From Ailurus styani (taxonomy: Eukaryota > Chordata > Mammalia > Carnivora > Ailuridae): a stretch of 64,000 nt of DNA. Location of the stretch: contig LNAC01000109.1 in the NCBI GenBank assembly GCA_002007465.1, positions 1,521,934 to 1,585,933 of the forward strand. The letters run 5' to 3'. Under the pieces are notes generated by a model. The model searched no databases and was not told the DNA's origin. It worked only from the letters and a program-made list of their open reading frames with translations. The position numbers and the translations under genes are program-made. This document shows, in pieces, positions 1 to 59,844 of this stretch (positions are counted from its first letter, which is position 1; every line of letters begins with the position of its first letter).

Positions 1-766
1 AGTACTAAGTATTTACCAGGTAACATTTAGCAAAAGTAGCTACTACTACTTATTTGATACTCAGTCGTGAAGGCCAGTTTCAAAAAGAAGAGACAATCTG
101 AACTCTTGAGCACAATTAAATCCTCATTTCTGGAGATTTCCAGAGAGTAATAAAACCAAACGGTAACTGCAAATTGTTTCAAAAGGCTCATCTTGGAACA
201 TGTATTCTTCACGGAAAGAGTTCGCTTTGCAACCCAAAGCTACCTGATAAGAGTGTAACACCAAAAGACGGGAACCACAGAACTTTTTAATGAGATCATT
301 TAATTTAACTTTATACTCAAGACTACCTCATTTCAACACATTTATAAATTGGTTATAAAAATCCTAAATATATTTCAGTACTAACACATCTGTAAGACAG
401 ATTACATGTTTTTTTATTTTGTATTACAAAACTGCCCAGAAAACACGATTTCTAGACCATGGAATTTTCACACTCTAACTTATACAGCCCATCATTCCTT
501 TTTGATGTAATGACCTAAAGTTAGGGGATGCTGGTAGGGGTGGAAATTGGGTCAGAGACAAGAATGACCCTATTAACAACCATCTCAGAAATGTCGGAAA
601 CTAGCATAGGACTGAATCAATGGTTATATATAATATTTAAATAATATTAGTGAGCTATAAATAAAACATTCGCTAAACTCTATAGAATTACCCTTCTAAA
701 ACAAAATACATACATCAAGACGAACCACCTTAACCGTTAGAGAAAGGCTTTAGAAGTCCCTCTCAA

Positions 767-950
767 GGGGCCCCTGGGTGGCTTAGTCAGTTAAGTGTCT
801 GCCTTCAGCTCAAGTCATGATCCCAAAAGCCCCCCGTTGAGTCGGGCTCCCTACAGGGAGTCCGCTTCTCCCTCTCCTTCTGCTGTTCCCCCCTGCTTTG
901 TGCGCTCTCTCTCTCTCTCTCTCTAATAAATAAATAATCTTTAAAAAAAA
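767..950 (+). mobile_element. Can-SINE, 13-bp target duplication
   Basis: Starts GGGGCCCCTGGGTGGC and ends in AATAAATAAATAATC plus A-run. Perfect target duplication aagtccctctcaa at 754-766 and 949-961. Confidence 0.95.
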
Positions 951-1669
951 GTCCCTCTCAATGAAGAAGAGGGCTTGCCCTAACTATAACTAAGTATATT
1001 GAGAGGACTTGAAATAGGATGTGCACGGCAGTATCCCACGTATACTTGCATTAATATCCAGTTTTATACACTTTCAGGTTAGCAAATACTAGCAATACTA
1101 TGTACATATAAATATACAAAATTCTATATAAATATAAAGTTCTATAAAATATAACAAACCATAAAATAAATTCTTTATTTTCTTTATTTTGCTATTTAAA
1201 AATGAATTTAAAACCTCTAATATTAAAAGCACAATAAAATGACAGTGCCAAAGAGTTTTCTTAAAACAAACTTATTAATGTAGCAATGTGTAGCGGGAAA
1301 GGGGATGCTTACTGATGGTTCTTGGTTAGTGTCAGAGTTTTCGAACAAACCCATTTGGTTGACAATTCAATTCCATGAGTTCATTAGATCTCGAAACTAA
1401 AAATTTATTTGCAACAAGTTCCTCTCCGTGGAGGACAGCTCACTTATTATCTTGAAGTACCCTCTTGGGTCTTTTCATGCTTAGTTAAATCTTAAAAGCT
1501 GTCACCCCTTTACTGAATACAGATGCATATACAGATGCAAGCATGCTGGGTTGTAATCTTTGATCAAAATTGTTGTTAAATTCCCATTTTTTTCAGCAGA
1601 ACCAGAGTGTTCCCAAAGTAATGAAGTTGAATACTTCTGCAAATGATAAATATTATTATTCCACTACTG

Positions 1670-1840
1670 ATTTTTTTTAAGGTGTATTTTATTTGAGAGC
1701 AAGCAAGCAAGCGCAGAGGCAGTGGGCAGAGAGAGGGGGAGAAAGAGAATCTTAAGCAGACTCTATGCAGAGACTGAGGCAGGGCTGAGGGGAAACCAAG
1801 AGTCAGAAACTTAACCAACTCTGCCACCGAGTCGTCCCTA
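1670..1840 (-). mobile_element. Can-SINE, diverged
   Basis: Reverse complement of the SINE: T-run, GTATTTTATTTGAGAG, AG-rich block, then a decayed head ending near AACTCTGCCACCGAGTC. Confidence 0.8.
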
Positions 1841-1968
1841 ATTCCACTACTTTTATCTACTTTAGTGTGTATAGCTCAAGAGATGTCAGAAAAAAAGTTT
1901 AAGAATCAGTTATAATATACACACAGTTCAAAAAGACTCATTCCCAATAGGACTTCAAATGAAAGCCG

Positions 1969-2162
1969 TGGGGCACCTGGATGGCTCAGTCATTCAGTGT
2001 CTGCCTTCGGCTCAGGTCATGATCCCAGGGTCCTGAGATCGAGTCCCGAATCGGGCTCCCTGCTAGGCAGGAAGCCCGCTTCTCCCTCTCCCACTCCCCC
2101 TGCTGGTGTTCCCTCTCTCGCTGTGTCTCTCTCTGTCAAATAAATAAATAAAATCTTAAAAA
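1969..2162 (+). mobile_element. Can-SINE with target duplication
   Basis: Full head-to-tail copy. Target duplication aaatgaaagcc at 1958-1968 and 2163-2173. Confidence 0.95.
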
Positions 2163-2618
2163 AAATGAAAGCCATGTCTTTCAACAGAAGCAAACCCATC
2201 ACCACTCCCTGGGGCCCAAGTACTGCCTGGTCTAAACTCATAATGGTTTATCTTTCTCAAGCCCATACCTGGTTGAGGAATAAGCACTCAACAGAATCCT
2301 AACCAGAGAAGAGTAAGGCTACCTTTCAAGAGAAACAAAGGTAGCTCCTGTCTCTCCTCTACACCCTGCTTGGCTGTGAAGCCTGTAATTATTGCATCCA
2401 ATACACTACTGGTCTAAGGAAACCAGCAGCATAAGGAAGGAAGAATCTAGAGAAGAATAAAAGGAGAGTCCCATGTACCAGTTCTAACCATCCTACCTCT
2501 GACCTGCTTGTGAGGTAAGCATTTTACTGTATGAGAGTCCACTGACAAGGATTTTTGACCCTTACTACTGCAGATCCTAACTGGTAACCCACCCTTTCCA
2601 TGTCAGAAAGTCTCTATC

Positions 2619-2790
2619 TGGGGTGCCTGGGTGGCTCAGGCGTTTAAGGGTCTGACTCTTGGTTTTGGCTCAGGTCATGATCTCAGGGTTGTGAGACTGA
2701 GACCCATGTCCAGCTCCACACTCAGCACAGTCTGCTTGAGATTCTGACTCTCTAAAATAAATAAATACATCTTTATAAAAAAAATTCAGA
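2619..2790 (+). mobile_element. Can-SINE, older variant
   Basis: Head GGGGTGCCTGGGTGGCTCAG, 'ctgactcttgg' variant body, tail AATAAATAAATACATC. Confidence 0.9.
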
Positions 2791-3139
2791 CCTAAAAACA
2801 AGACACTGTTTATTGATATTGATTGGTACTGTACTGCTTTTTAAAAATATTATACTGATTCATTGATACTCTATTTCTTTCTTTAGGAGACTGAGCAGAA
2901 AACTGGAGAAAAAGAATGACAGCTATACATCGATCATATATGGGTAAATATTCATGTTCCTAAAGCCAAGTCTGGGCATGACCAAGAAAATCCTGTCCAC
3001 AGAAACACATTAAAATGTGCTAAATAATATATAACTCAAATTTAATTAAAATACAGCCCTAGAGGTTAATGAACATTTGAAAACAGTACAAAAAGATGCA
3101 CTAAATGAGAACAAAGACAAGAGTCCAAAGAGCATCTTA

Positions 3140-50391
<47,252 letters not shown>

Positions 50392-50639
50392 TTACACTGT
50401 CCTTCTAAATAGATGTTCAAAGCTGTGAGATTTCTCCATAGACTGCCTAATTTATACTTTTCCTGCAGAAGAGGAAAAAAAGCTCAGAAACTGAGTATTC
50501 AATTTGTCAAAAACTGCCATCCTCTAAGATATAAAACTATCCCCTAAATTTCCAACTAATTTCCATAAAATTAGGTCAGCATAATCCCCGAAATAAATTC
50601 AGATGTTACCCACAACCAGTTAAAATTTCTCCCAAGGGA

Positions 50640-50805
50640 GGGACGCTTGGGTGGTTCAGTCAGTTAAGCATCGGCCTTCAGCTCAGGTCAAGATCCCGGG
50701 CTCCTGGGATTGAGTCCCATGTGGGGCTCCCTGCTCAGCGGTGAACCTGCTTCTCCCTCTCCCCCAGCTCATGCACTGTCTCTCAAATAAAAAAAATTTT
50801 TAAAA
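50640..50805 (+). mobile_element. Can-SINE, shortened
   Basis: GGGACGCTTGGGTGGTTCAG to TCTCAAATAAAAAAAATT. Confidence 0.9.
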
Positions 50806-51109
50806 ATTATCCCATGTGAGTTAAGGGTGAAGCACTCCACCATTCAGTGGTAATTTATCACAGTTCAGCATAGGACATACATGCAAAGTTCCCTTCCTCC
50901 TGGGCACATGCAGAGTGGGTAAGGCAGAGAGAGGCTGGGTGAAGAGAATTTCTTTGTTCTTACCAGGAAGGACAAATAACATCTAAGAATGCTTCATAAT
51001 ACAACATTATTATTCTCTTTAGAAAACATTTTCTGATACTTGGGTATCAGAAAGGAGCCTCAGCTAAATCTTCAACGCTATAAAAATCTAACACATAAAC
51101 ACTAGTAGT

Positions 51110-51795
51110 AAGTGTTGGCAAGGATGTGGAGAAATTGAAACCCATGTGCACTGCACTTAAGAATGTAAAATGGTGCATCCAGGATGGAAAACGACTTGGC
51201 AGTTCCTTAAAAATTTAAACAGAATTACCATGACATACCAATTCTACTTCTGGGTGTATACCCAAAACCAAAAGCAGGCACTCAGATATGTCTACACCAT
51301 GTTAACAAAAGCATTATTCACAACAGCCAAGAGGTGGAAACAACCCAGATGTCCAATGTCAGCTGAATAGATGCACAAAATGGGACACATACATACAATG
51401 GCATATAATTCAGCCTTAAAGAAGAAAAAAGTTCTGCTAAAAAAAAAGAAAGAAAAAAGTTCTGAAACATGCTACAACATAAATGAACCTTGAAAAGATT
51501 ATTCTAAGTGAAATAAGCCAGACACGAAAAGATAAATATTATGATTCCACTCACATGAGATACCTACATAACAGTCAAAATCACAGAGACAGAAAGTAGA
51601 ATGGTGGTCACCAGGGATGAAGAGGAATGGGTAGAGGGAATTTATTGTTAATGTGCACAGAATTTTATTTGGAAGATGAAAAGTTCTGGAACTAAATGAT
51701 GCTGATGGCTGCAGAACAACATGAATGCACTTAAAGCCAGGGAGCTGTACATTTAAAAATGGTTAAAATGATAAATTTTGTTATGCGTATCTTAT
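51110..51795 (+). mobile_element. Old L1 3' end
   Basis: 'agtgttggcaaggatgtgg', 'gttccttaaaaatttaaac', 'cattattcacaacagccaag', 'agaatggtggtcaccaggg': L1 ORF2 tail and 3' UTR with many stops. Confidence 0.82.
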
Positions 51796-51884
51796 AAAAA
51801 TTTAAAATTGAAAAAAGCAAAAATATACCACATAAAGACACTCTAAGAAGCCAAAATCAAAAGCATATTTTAAAGTTACTAATA

Positions 51885-52105
51885 CTGGGGTGCCCAAGTG
51901 ACTCAATCTGTTAAGGGTCTGTCTGGCTCTTGACTTCAACTCAGATCATGATCTAAGGGTAGTGAGATCAAGCCCCGTGGAGGGATCCGTTCTGAGTGTG
52001 AAGCCTGCTTAAGATTCTCCATCTCCTCTCCTTCTGTCCCTCCCCCCTACCTCTCATCCCAGTTCCTGGGTTCTCTCTCAAAAACCAAAACAAAACAAAA
52101 CACTG
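51885..52105 (+). mobile_element. Can-SINE, older
   Basis: GGGGTGCCCAAGTGACTCAATC; 'ctggctcttgacttcaact'; AAAAC-rich tail. Confidence 0.88.
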
Positions 52106-52131
52106 CTAATACTAAAAAAAACTTTTTCTAG

Positions 52132-52230
52132 GGGCACCTGGCTGATTCATTCGGTATAGCATGAGACTCTGGATCTTGGGGAATGAGTTCAAGCCCCACG
52201 TTGAGCACTGAGCTTACTTAAAAAAAAAAA
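52132..52230 (+). mobile_element. Old tRNA-type SINE
   Basis: GGGGCACCTGGCTGATTCATTC, 'gagttcaagccccacgttg', poly-A. Confidence 0.85.
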
Positions 52231-52568
52231 GTGACCTAGCTCCATCATTTGTTACCATGTGGGTTAACTACTAGGCTAGATTTGGGCATCAACAAGTAAC
52301 AAAGTGTGCATACTTAGGAAATAACACTTTACAATGAAAAACGGTTAACAAAAACAACTGATACTTATCCCTGAATCTGTGAACAAATAGAAGCAATTTT
52401 GTTTTCCAAAACAAGATCTCTATCCTGAATAGAGACAGAATCAGGAAAAACAGTATTAAGCAAGAGAATGCTTAAAACATAGAAATTACCTTCCCTAACA
52501 GCCTAGGTCCCATTCTTTTCTCCTGGAAAAGAGTTTAAGTAAATTTATATTAAAAAATGACTCAGTCA

Positions 52569-52777
52569 GGGCGCCTGGGTGGCTCAGTGGGTTAAAGCCT
52601 CTGCTTTCGGCTCAGGTCATGATCTCAGCGTCCTAGGATCGAGGCCCGCATCCGGCTCTCTGCTCCGCAGGGAGCCTGCTTCCTCCTCTCCCTGTCTCTC
52701 TGCCTGCCTCTCTGCCTACTTGTAATCTCTCTCTCTCTCTGTGTGTCAAATAAATAAATAAATAAAATCTTAAAAAA
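52569..52777 (+). mobile_element. Young Can-SINE, 17-bp target duplication
   Basis: GGGCGCCTGGGTGGCTCAGTG to AATAAATAAATAAATAAAATC. Perfect duplication aaaaaatgactcagtca at 52552-52568 and 52778-52794. Confidence 0.97.
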
Positions 52778-53895
52778 AAAAAATGACTCAGTCAAAATGA
52801 ACTACAAAAGCATATTATTTTGCCATAATCATAACATACTCTTAGAATATACTGTCATTATTTCTGAAAGTTCAGAGGATTTCTTACTAATCTCACTTTT
52901 CTTTCAATTCTCCAGAAAGAGAAAAAGGAGTCGTGAAAAGGGGACATGTTCTCATTTTAACAAATTCAATTTTGTGTCAAAGGTTATAGCCACTCTTAGT
53001 GCCAGAACACAACAATTTTCTGCCTACTGCGATTTCTACTTCTCACCTTAAATTGCCAGAAATCCACCATGAGGTCATTCACGCTCAATGAGTATTAAGA
53101 AATGGGAGACAGACACCACACTGACAGCCCTGCAGGGGTGCCACAGGGGATGAGAGGTCCTATTTCATTACCAGAACTTCTCAGGAGGCACCTTAGCACT
53201 TATCAATGGGAGAACCTTGGAGGTGAGTCCAGTCAGGCTTGATGGGGAAGGCTGCATTTTATTTTGTTTGGGGCTTTCTGCTCTCAAGAAAGTGTGTATT
53301 TGCATTACAACAGCAATTCTCTGAACTGTTCTTTGCCCTTCCCAAAAGGTCTTTTCCCTGGATAGTCTTGAGTCAAGACTCTAAAAGTAACACTCTCCCT
53401 GCACCCCTCACCCGATAACTGCTGCCCTCCTCTTCGCTTTCCCAGAAAGGAACTGCCATCACACAGTGGCACTGACAACGCACACCAAGGCCACACAGCA
53501 GACCAGGCTGCTGACCCAAGCTTATGGAGCGCAAGACATGACAGGCACAGGCAGACCAGGCTCTGCGACCTCCAGTGAGCAGAGACACTAAATCAACCAC
53601 TTGGTTCGAAGTTCCCCCCTTCACCTCTGACCTTTTATAAGCCCCTCATTTTAAACAGCAGTTAGACCCCCCAAAAAGTAAAAATAAAATTAAGAAGAAA
53701 GATCTATTCACTATACCCATCATGCTTTATTATCTACTTTATACTCAAAACAACCCTATAAGGGAGAAAGAATTAAAAGCACAAAAGCTAAACAGAAGTA
53801 TATTCACATAGCCTGGAAAAAAGAACTTCACAGGAGATGGTGTTCTCATAAAACACTTGAGCAGAACCCATGTATTCTTTTTCTGGTTTATTTTA

Positions 53896-53898
<3 letters not shown>

Positions 53899-53934
<36 letters not shown>
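53899..53934. repeat. (GT)18 microsatellite
   Basis: Uninterrupted GT repeat. Confidence 0.97.
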
Positions 53935-53935
<1 letters not shown>

Positions 53936-54427
53936 TAGAAATGAACAACAAAAAAATCACCACTGAAAGCAACTAAAATAGGACAGTTACCTCTGTACTC
54001 AAGGAAGGCTAATAGGCATATTTCTATCTCTAAACTTCATTAGGGATATTCTTTGGAACAAAAAGGAAAATGAACAAAATGATCATGTACTCCATAAGAT
54101 AAATACAAAAAAAAAAAAAAAGAAAGAAAAGAAAAAAAAGAAAAGGAAAAAAGAGAATGGTTCCCTCTGAATCTTCTACATACAGAAAAGGAGGAAAAAC
54201 TGACCTGAGACAATTCATAGACTGGACCCATGTTAGATAAGAAAATGACTTCTGGTTTCTGGATTTATAACAGAAACTGCTTGCTCCCCCATGTGTATCT
54301 CTGATACTGTCTTGGTGAAGGAGGCCTTATGAAGTGCTTACAAGAGAAAAAGTGATCTCTTTATAAGGCAGTCATGGAAGGCAGAAGACCCTCCTGGTCT
54401 TCAACCTGGTAGACATCCCTTTAGAGA

Positions 54428-54605
54428 TGTACTATCCAATATGGTAGTAATAGCCCCATGTAATTATTTTAACTAAAATTTAAAATTTTAGTACAACTAG
54501 CCACTTTTCAAGTGCTCGATATCCACATGTAGCTAGTGGCTGCTATACTGAAGATCGCAGAACATTTTCATCATCACAGAAACTATACTGCTCTAGAAAC
54601 TATGT
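54428..54605. mobile_element. hAT-Charlie MITE (MER58/MER3 type)
   Basis: 'actatccaatatggtagtaa', 'gccacttttcaagtgctcg', 'gctagtggctgctatactg' and 'gaacattttcatcatcaca' match this non-autonomous DNA transposon; the exact subfamily is from memory. Confidence 0.75.
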
Positions 54606-55162
54606 TGAGTAAGTTTAGGTAAGCTTATTCGTGAGAATTCTCATGACCCCTTGAGCCACCATGATGGTAGCTGTAACCAGAATTAACCAAGGAAAAAGGA
54701 AAACTTAAGAGAACAAACCAGGATACAAAGGTCCATTCCAACTCCATGTGAGCGTTCTTCACTGCCAGTCTCCCAAGGATTGATTACTGGTGTAAGAGTA
54801 TCCCATAGAATAGAGTAACAAGGTAGGTTTCCTGAGAGGAGCACACAAGTACAGTTTTATGATATGCTACAGTTAAAATGTGTGTGAGACATCAGAGACA
54901 CAGATTCTCAAGATAAATCAGTAAAATTCTGAAGAGGCTAACCCACTATCCATGCAGTGAACTTGCCTCAATGATCAACTAGCAACATGTATCTGTGGTC
55001 ACCTTCCATATTCTTACAGAACAAATTATTATTTATACAGCTACATTAGAGCCCATCAAAATGGAATCATACAATTTTTCTGAACAACTTCATAAATCTT
55101 TTGTCTTATTTCCATATTTTGAAGTCCTTAATACTGAAACAGATTAGTATGAGCAACTTTAT

Positions 55163-55339
55163 TTCAAAAGATTACTTATTTAGAAAGAGAGCACAAGTGG
55201 AGGGAGGGGAGGGGCAGAGGGAAAGAATGTCTCAGACTCCCCATCAATGGGAGCCGGATGCAGGGCCTGATCACAGGACCCTGAGATAGTGACAGCCAAA
55301 ATGAAGAGTCCCACCCGACTGAGCCACCCAGGTGCTCTG
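55163..55339 (-). mobile_element. Can-SINE, diverged
   Basis: AAAGATTACTTATTTAGAAAG to GAGCCACCCAGGTGCTC. Confidence 0.88.
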
Positions 55340-55419
55340 GTAAGTAGTATGAACATCTTTATAGCCCTCCATACATAATGCCAAAATGTTTACACTGTTC
55401 CCAGAAGTGTTTAAAATAT

Positions 55420-55565
55420 ACTAGTAGGGATAGGGTGGATGGGTCATGGACATTGGGGAGGGTTTGTGCTATGGTGAATGCTGTGAAAGGTGTAAGCCTG
55501 ATGATTCACACACCTGTACCCCTGGGGCAAATAATAATTAAAAAAATACTTTAAAAAATAAAAAG
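55420..55565 (+). mobile_element. Carnivore L1 3' UTR end
   Basis: 'gggatagggtggatgggtc', 'gtgctatggtgaatgctg', 'cacctgtacccctggggc', A-rich end. Same family as 63810-63965. Confidence 0.82.
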
Positions 55566-55594
55566 ATAAAAATCAAATAAAATATACTAAATTT

Positions 55595-55916
55595 GGGGTG
55601 TCTGGCTGGCCCAATTCGTACAGCATGTGATTCTTTTTTTTTTTTTTAAAGATTTTATTTATTTATTTGACAGAGAGAGATTACAAGCAGGCAGAGAGAG
55701 AGGAGGAAGCAGGCTCCCTGCTGAGCAGAGAGCCCGATGTGGGCCTCGATCCCAGGACCCTGAGATCATGACCTGAGCCGAAAGCAGAGGCTTTAACCCA
55801 CTGAGCCACCCAGGCGCCCTCAGCATGTGATTCTTGATATTAGGGTCATGAGTTTAAGCCCCATGGGTGTAGAGATTACTTTTAAAAAGCACATTATTTT
55901 AAAAAACATAGTAATA
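55595..55916 (+). mobile_element. Old tRNA-type SINE split by a younger SINE, 20-bp target duplication
   Basis: Halves at 55595-55635 (GGGGTGTCTGGCTGGCCCAA) and 55836-55916 ('cttgatattagggtcatgag' on). Perfect 20-base duplication beginning aaataaaatatactaa at 55575-55594 and 55917-55936. Confidence 0.95.
55636..55820 (-). mobile_element. Young Can-SINE inside the older SINE, 15-bp target duplication
   Basis: T-run and AAAGATTTTATTTATTTATT to GAGCCACCCAGGCGCC. Perfect duplication cagcatgtgattctt at 55621-55635 and 55821-55835. Confidence 0.97.
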
Positions 55917-56039
55917 AAATAAAATATACTAAATTTATCAGCCTCACCAACATTTCTGGAGAGCTAGGACCTAATCACTATGAATACCTCAATACTACCA
56001 AAGTAGCTGAATTTCCTTGCTCGCTAAAGAAACACTTTC

Positions 56040-56220
56040 AGGGATGCCTGGATGCCTCAATCAGTTAAGCGCCTGCCTTTGGCTGGAGTCATGATCCCAG
56101 GGTTCTGGAATCGAGTCCTAAGTTGGGTTCCTTGCCCAGCGGGGAGCCTGCTTCTCTCTCTGCGGCCCCTCCCCCTGCTTAGGCTCTCTCTGTCTCTGAC
56201 AAATAAAATCTTTAAAAATA
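56040..56220 (+). mobile_element. Can-SINE
   Basis: GGGATGCCTGGATGCCTCAATC to GACAAATAAAATCTTTA. aaacactttt-like flanks. Confidence 0.92.
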
Positions 56221-56336
56221 AAAACACTTTTTGTAGTTTTATTATTTGTATATCTTCTTAGGTAACTCAGATCCTATGCCCATTACTAAGTTGACATCTG
56301 ACGACTTCATATTTACATAAATTGTCAATAATTTTC

Positions 56337-56437
56337 CCTTTTTTAAAAGTAGGTTCCATGCCCAGCGTGGGGCTTGAAGTCACGATCCTGAGATCGAGAG
56401 CCACATGCTCTACCAACGGAGCCAGCCAGGTGCCCCC
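56337..56437 (-). mobile_element. Old tRNA-type SINE, 18-bp target duplication
   Basis: 'aggttccatgcccagcgtgg' to GCCAGCCAGGTGCCCC. Perfect duplication aaattgtcaataattttc at 56319-56336 and 56438-56455. Confidence 0.95.
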
Positions 56438-56689
56438 AAATTGTCAATAATTTTCAATCCCAATTCTGATTACTATGTGAGTGTTGCTCCTTGATTATTC
56501 AGCTTTTGCATATGTGTTTTAATTCTGTATTCTCAGATGCAATATTTTTTGCTGCACACAATTTTTCATTTTTCTTTAGCCACATATTTAAGAATCTTTG
56601 TTTATTCTTTTTTGCATCTCAAGACTTTCCCTCTGCCTAAAGTTAATTCTTTAAAATTTCTTTCTCATGGAAAATTGTTTTTGTTTGCT

Positions 56690-57480
56690 AAAAGTCTTTT
56701 ATTCTTGTAAGATTATCTTCACTGGAACAGAAATCTAGGTCGATAGCTTCTTTCTTTCAGCACACTGAGGTTATTTCATTATATCCTGGCTTCCACTGTT
56801 GCTATTCAAAAGTCATCTGGAGTCTCCTTTGAAGGTAATCCCCATCCCACCCCCTGCTGTTTTGTATGATGTTTTCTTTCTTTGGTTTTCTATAGTTTCA
56901 CTTTGCATCCAGATGTACATTTCTTTCTCTCTCTCTTTTTTAAAGATTTTATTTATTTATTTGAAAGAGAATGAGAGGGAGAGAGCACAAGAGGGGGAGG
57001 GTCAGAGGGAGAAGCAGACTCCCTGCTGAGCAGAGAGCCCCATGTGGGACTCGATGTGGAACTCGACCCCGGACTCTAGGATCACGACCTCAGCCGAAGG
57101 CAGCCACTCAACCAACTGAGCCACCCAGGCGTCCTGTACATTTCTTTTTATTCAGTCTGTCCTTCTCTGGGCTTCCTGACTAAGGATTCCATGTGGCAAA
57201 TTCCCAGCTCTTGCCTCTTCACACTGTCTCTGTCTGGTTCTCGGTCTCCCATCCTACTGAGACCCAGAAGGAATGTTATGTCTGTCCTTAAGACTCACAC
57301 CCTCTTCAGTATTTTTCTCATTTTTCCTCTCTTAACTAAACTGTTTCTTCAGACTCCCCTTCCATTTCACTACTTCTTTCTTTTGCTGTGCTTATTCTGT
57401 TGTTAAAGCCTCCCATCAAGCTTTTTTACTGTTTATAATTTTCACTTCTAAAATTTCTATTCGTTTTTATGTAACATTTT
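56690..57480 (-). mobile_element. Probable antisense L1/HAL1 relic around a SINE
   Basis: 'gcttctttctttcagcacac', 'ttcattatatcctggcttcc' and later T/C-rich text resemble the reverse complement of L1/HAL1 sequence. By eye, uncertain. Confidence 0.4.
56940..57134 (-). mobile_element. Can-SINE, 13-bp target duplication
   Basis: AAAGATTTTATTTATTTATT to GAGCCACCCAGGCGTCC. Duplication tgtacatttcttt at 56914-56926 and 57135-57147; a CT-rich run precedes the tail. Confidence 0.95.
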
Positions 57481-57525
57481 ATAGTTTCCTAATCCCTAGA
57501 GATTTTCAAGCCTAACATATTTTTT

Positions 57526-57659
57526 AAGAAAGAGTTTATTTATTTGAGAGGAAAGGGGGAGAGACGGAGAGAGAGAGAGAAACTTAAGCAGACTCGGTGC
57601 TGAGCATGGAGTGCAAAGCAGGTCTTGATCTCATGACCTACTAAGCCACCCAGGCACCC
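57526..57659 (-). mobile_element. Can-SINE, shortened
   Basis: AAGAAAGAGTTTATTTATTTG to AAGCCACCCAGGCACCC. Flanks aagcctaacatattttt and aagcctgacacattttt are the target duplication with two changes. Confidence 0.93.
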
Positions 57660-57672
57660 AAGCCTGACACAT

Positions 57673-57838
57673 TTTTTTTTTTTTTAAGATTTTATTTGAC
57701 AGGAGAGAGAGCGAGCACGCAGGCACACACAAGCAGGGGGAGTGGAAGAGAAAGAATGCAGGACTCCATTCCAGGACCCCGAGATCATGACCTGAGACCA
57801 AGGCAGAGGTTTAACCGACTAAGCCACCCAGGTGCCCT
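57673..57838 (-). mobile_element. Can-SINE, shortened
   Basis: T-run, AAGATTTTATTTGACAGG to AAGCCACCCAGGTGCCC. It follows immediately after the flank of the preceding SINE. Confidence 0.93.
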
Positions 57839-58030
57839 ATTCTGTAAAACATAATAGAGGTAGTTGTTTTACAGTCTCTGGTAATTCAAAAAATTCTTAG
57901 CAGCTGTATTTCTGTTGTTTCTGGTAGTTCTTGCTCATATTCATGGTACTTGCTCCCATATATGCCTGATTATCTTCTGCTATGTGCTACTTACTTTATA
58001 TTAAAAAATTATCAAAAGAAATTATTTTAA

Positions 58031-58210
58031 GGGCGCCTGGGTGGCTCAGCCGGTTAAGCATCTGCCTCGGGCTCAGGTCATGATCCCAGGGTCCTGGGAT
58101 TGAGTCCCACAGCAGGCTCCATGCTCAGCAGGGAGCCTGCTTCACCCTCTCACTCTGCATCCCTCTCCCCCTGCTTGTTCTCTCTTTAAGTAAAATCTTT
58201 AAAAAAAAAA
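58031..58210 (+). mobile_element. Can-SINE with (GAAA)n tail
   Basis: GGGCGCCTGGGTGGCTCAGCC to TAAGTAAAATC, then poly-A and GAAA repeat. Confidence 0.95.
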
Positions 58211-58211
58211 A

Positions 58212-58263
<52 letters not shown>

Positions 58264-58276
58264 AAAAAAGAAAGAT
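58211..58276. repeat. (GAAA)n microsatellite from SINE tail
   Basis: GAAA repeat of about 16 units. Confidence 0.95.
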
Positions 58277-59225
58277 TATTTCAAATGGGAGGGCTATGAT
58301 TAAGGAAGGTTCTTTCAGGTGTCTGGGAACACTATCTGCCTGGGATCACCACACTCCAAGTTCAAGGCTTCAGGTTGTTTGGGCCACCTAGAAGTTAACC
58401 CAGACCACAAACAGGGATGTAGGCTATCTCACTTATCAATCACCCTCATCCAATTTGGGGCCTCATCTTGGGGGGGGGGTCTATTTGAACCCTAGTTTTG
58501 AGCAGGCTCTGGGCTTCAATTTCTGACCCTCTCATCCCATAAGGTGGTGCAATTGGTAGGTACCTTCAGGACAAAAGTAATTTTCACTTCTACTATCTGA
58601 GTTCCTACTTTCTTTTTCCTATTAGCTTTTCTATATTAGCCCTTCCAAGTTCCCATCTCATCATCAACTTTTTGTTATTTATACCAGTTTTATTTTACAA
58701 TTTTAGAACATTCTTATTAGTTCCACCTACTCTACTAACCACATCTTATAACAGCTTTATTCTAAAGACTAACTTACGAATTTGCCAGAACTATCTTAGA
58801 CTGTAAGGTTACAAATTCCTATTTCCAAAAACCCCAAGGAGGGAATTTTTACTATCTAAGTTAATTATTCAGCTTAAAGGATCCATTGGCTCCATATAAA
58901 GCTAGATCTGGAAACACAAGACGTGTCATTAAAGTTCCCTGTACTCCCATAAAGCCTTCACTTCTTGAGCAAATGGATTTCTTCACTAAGACAGAGATGA
59001 CGGTCACATGCATCTTTAGGCTTACCACACACCTATACTGTGACCCTAGAGGCAAGAGGCTATCATTATTTTCCCACTACAATGTGCACAAAAGTTCTGG
59101 GGGTTTGTGTCCCAAGCCTGGTCTAATTACAGTGGCTTGTCAGAACAAAATTATCTGGACTTCACTGCAATTGGCAGTCTAGCTAGGACCACATGAAACA
59201 GGAAGGTAGGCAGTTATTCAGAAGG

Positions 59226-59330
59226 CAGGGCAGGGAGGCACCAGGCAGGCTCAGTCCGTACAGCATGTGACTCTTGATCTCAGGGCTGTGAGTTCAAGCC
59301 CTGTGTTAGGCATGGAGCCTACTAAAAAGA
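59226..59330 (+). mobile_element. Old tRNA-type SINE
   Basis: GGGAGGCACCAGGCAGGCTCAG, 'gtgactcttgatctcaggg', 'gagttcaagccctgtg'. Confidence 0.87.
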
Positions 59331-59844
59331 AAGCAAAGCAGGACACTGGTATCAGGAGAAAAGGGATGCAAAAGCATAACCATGCCTAGCACACAAAAAA
59401 TAGCAGCAACCTTAGTCTGCTGTATCTTCTTTCCTATTTTTTCAATTCACTCAATTTGTCCATTCTGAATGTTTTCTGACTTTATCTTGTGTTTCCCTGA
59501 TTTGATTTCAATTCTCCTTTGGGACTTCTAGAGATGACCTTCACTGGACTGTTACTGTTTCATACACCTCTCATCCTGGTCAGCTACTGTTTAATGGATG
59601 TGATGCCTTTCTGATCTGTCTGAAACCGGACTCCAGCCATTCTTTACAATCTTCTTGTGTTTCTTGTTGGAGATCCATTTCAAGGATTAGGTTTATCTGG
59701 GTCCTCACTGTTCTGATCTGTTCTACCGCAAAATAAGCCAACAATTAATTCCATATAAATTTTCATTTGACCATACTTCTTTTAATTTACTGATCCTTGC
59801 TGTTAATGCTGAACAGCAAAATAACAAAAAAATATTTTATAGTG

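Noticed and set aside
53745..53972. ORF with a His-Thr repeat
   Set aside because: Translation of the (GT)18 microsatellite.
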